Below are positions 63,366-64,000 of a stretch of 64,000 nucleotides of DNA, in pieces. The first letter of the stretch is position 1, and every line of letters starts with the position of its first letter. A program made the translations under genes and the position numbers. This stretch comes from Kamptonema formosum PCC 6407. GTDB lineage: Bacteria > Cyanobacteriota > Cyanobacteriia > Cyanobacteriales > Microcoleaceae. The stretch is from positions 791,499 to 855,498 of the forward strand of contig NZ_KB235898.1 of NCBI RefSeq assembly GCF_000332155.1, written 5' to 3'. A model generated the notes under the pieces. It ran no database searches and had not been told where the DNA came from. It saw only the letters and a program-made list of their open reading frames with translations.

Positions 63366-64000
63366 ATGGATCTTCAACTATCAGATCGGATTGCATTGGT
63401 TAGCGGTTCCACCGCCGGAATTGGACTAGCGATCGCTACGACACTTGCCCAGGAAGGAGCCACTGTCATTGTCAATGGCAGAACCCAAGAGCGCGTAAAC
63501 AATGCCCTTAAAAGCATTCAGCAAAGCGTCCCCAACGCCAAACTTCAGGGAATTACTGCCGATTTGGGAACCCAAGCTGGAGCTGAATTGTTATTTCAAC
63601 AAGTGCCAGAAGTCAACATTCTGGTTAACAACTTGGGAATTTATGGCGCTAAAGCATTTGAAGAGATCTCCGATGAAGAGTGGATGAACTTTATCGAAGT
63701 AAACGTAATGAGCGGTGTCAGGCTCTCGCGTCATTACTTACCTTTAATGCTCAAAAAAGATTGGGGACGCATTATTTTTATCTCTAGTGAATCTGGCTTG
63801 AATATTCCCGTTGAAATGATTCACTATGGCGTTACCAAGACTGCACAAATAGCATTGGCTCGTGGTTTAGCTGAAACAACGGCAGGCAGTCAAGTCACAG
63901 TAAATACCGTATTGCCAGGCCCAACCCGTTCCGAAGGAGTGGAAACTTTCATCGAGGGACTTGCCAAAGAACAAAATATTTCAGCCGAACAAGTTGAGAA
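63366..64000 (+). CDS. short-chain dehydrogenase/reductase (partial, cut by right edge)
   Basis: From the ATG at 63366 the frame is open for 211 codons to the window end. It shows the SDR cofactor motif GSTAGIGLA near residue 14, NGRTQ (NADP preference), NNLG at about residue 89, catalytic Ser in FISSESG and Tyr-Lys in YGVTK near residue 159. NNLG and GVTK in place of NNAG and xASK are ordinary variants. About 50 residues should lie beyond the edge. No strong ribosome site is visible, and CCCCTAG repeats end just before the start. Confidence 0.9.
   Translation, partial: MDLQLSDRIALVSGSTAGIGLAIATTLAQEGATVIVNGRTQERVNNALKSIQQSVPNAKLQGITADLGTQAGAELLFQQVPEVNILVNNLGIYGAKAFEEISDEEWMNFIEVNVMSGVRLSRHYLPLMLKKDWGRIIFISSESGLNIPVEMIHYGVTKTAQIALARGLAETTAGSQVTVNTVLPGPTRSEGVETFIEGLAKEQNISAEQVE

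Overview
The window comes from a filamentous cyanobacterium, most likely an Oscillatoriales strain of the Oscillatoria/Kamptonema type. Evidence: frequent HIP1 octamers (GCGATCGC), a beta-carboxysome operon, an NDH-1 CO2-uptake operon, a helical carotenoid protein, and many short tandem and dispersed repeats between genes. No tRNA, rRNA or CRISPR array was recognised.

Region 1 (1-25168) is a large part of a cylindrospermopsin (cyr) toxin cluster. On the minus strand lie cyrK (MATE exporter), cyrA (arginine:glycine amidinotransferase) and cyrB (A-PCP-KS-AT-DH-MT-KR, cut by the left edge). On the plus strand lie a CyrG/CyrH-type amidohydrolase, a broken ATP-grasp gene, a KS-AT-KR-ACP synthase (probable CyrC) and a KS-AT-DH-KR-ACP synthase (CyrD or CyrE). 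CyrA makes guanidinoacetate, CyrB loads and first extends it, the later PKSs extend it, the amidohydrolase is linked to uracil-ring formation, and CyrK probably exports the toxin. The divergent centre of the cluster holds an intact tnpB gene bounded by a 14-bp inverted repeat, plus debris of another insertion. The rest of the pathway (remaining PKSs, sulfation, hydroxylation) is not in the window.

Region 2 (25169-34133) holds a broken small gene, a SWIM zinc-finger protein, small hypothetical genes, an Uma2-family nuclease, trpS, metF, a MuiA-like protein and a TPR protein.

Region 3 (34134-44268) is a CO2-concentrating block: ccmK2-ccmK1-ccmL-ccmM-ccmN-ccmO on the minus strand, and divergently an ndhF4-ndhD4-cupB-type operon.

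Region 4 (44420-52737) holds leuS, a DUF309 gene, an LPS-transport set (lptA, lptB, an LptF/LptG permease) and a GH13 amylase-like enzyme.

Region 5 (52738-64000) holds signalling and stress genes: a LuxR-type response regulator, a PAS-GAF-GAF histidine kinase, a helical carotenoid protein, a REC-histidine kinase, a DUF5335 gene, two SDR genes (the last cut by the right edge) and an MDR oxidoreductase.

The most unusual observations concern repeats acting on genes. A 93-bp dispersed repeat supplies the last seven codons and the stop of cyrA. A GCGATGCC-type repeat lies in frame inside two PKS genes. A 20-bp duplication between two HIP1-like sites breaks a small gene. Two long direct repeats flank an oxidoreductase gene. 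The amidohydrolase of the toxin cluster lacks two expected metal ligands.
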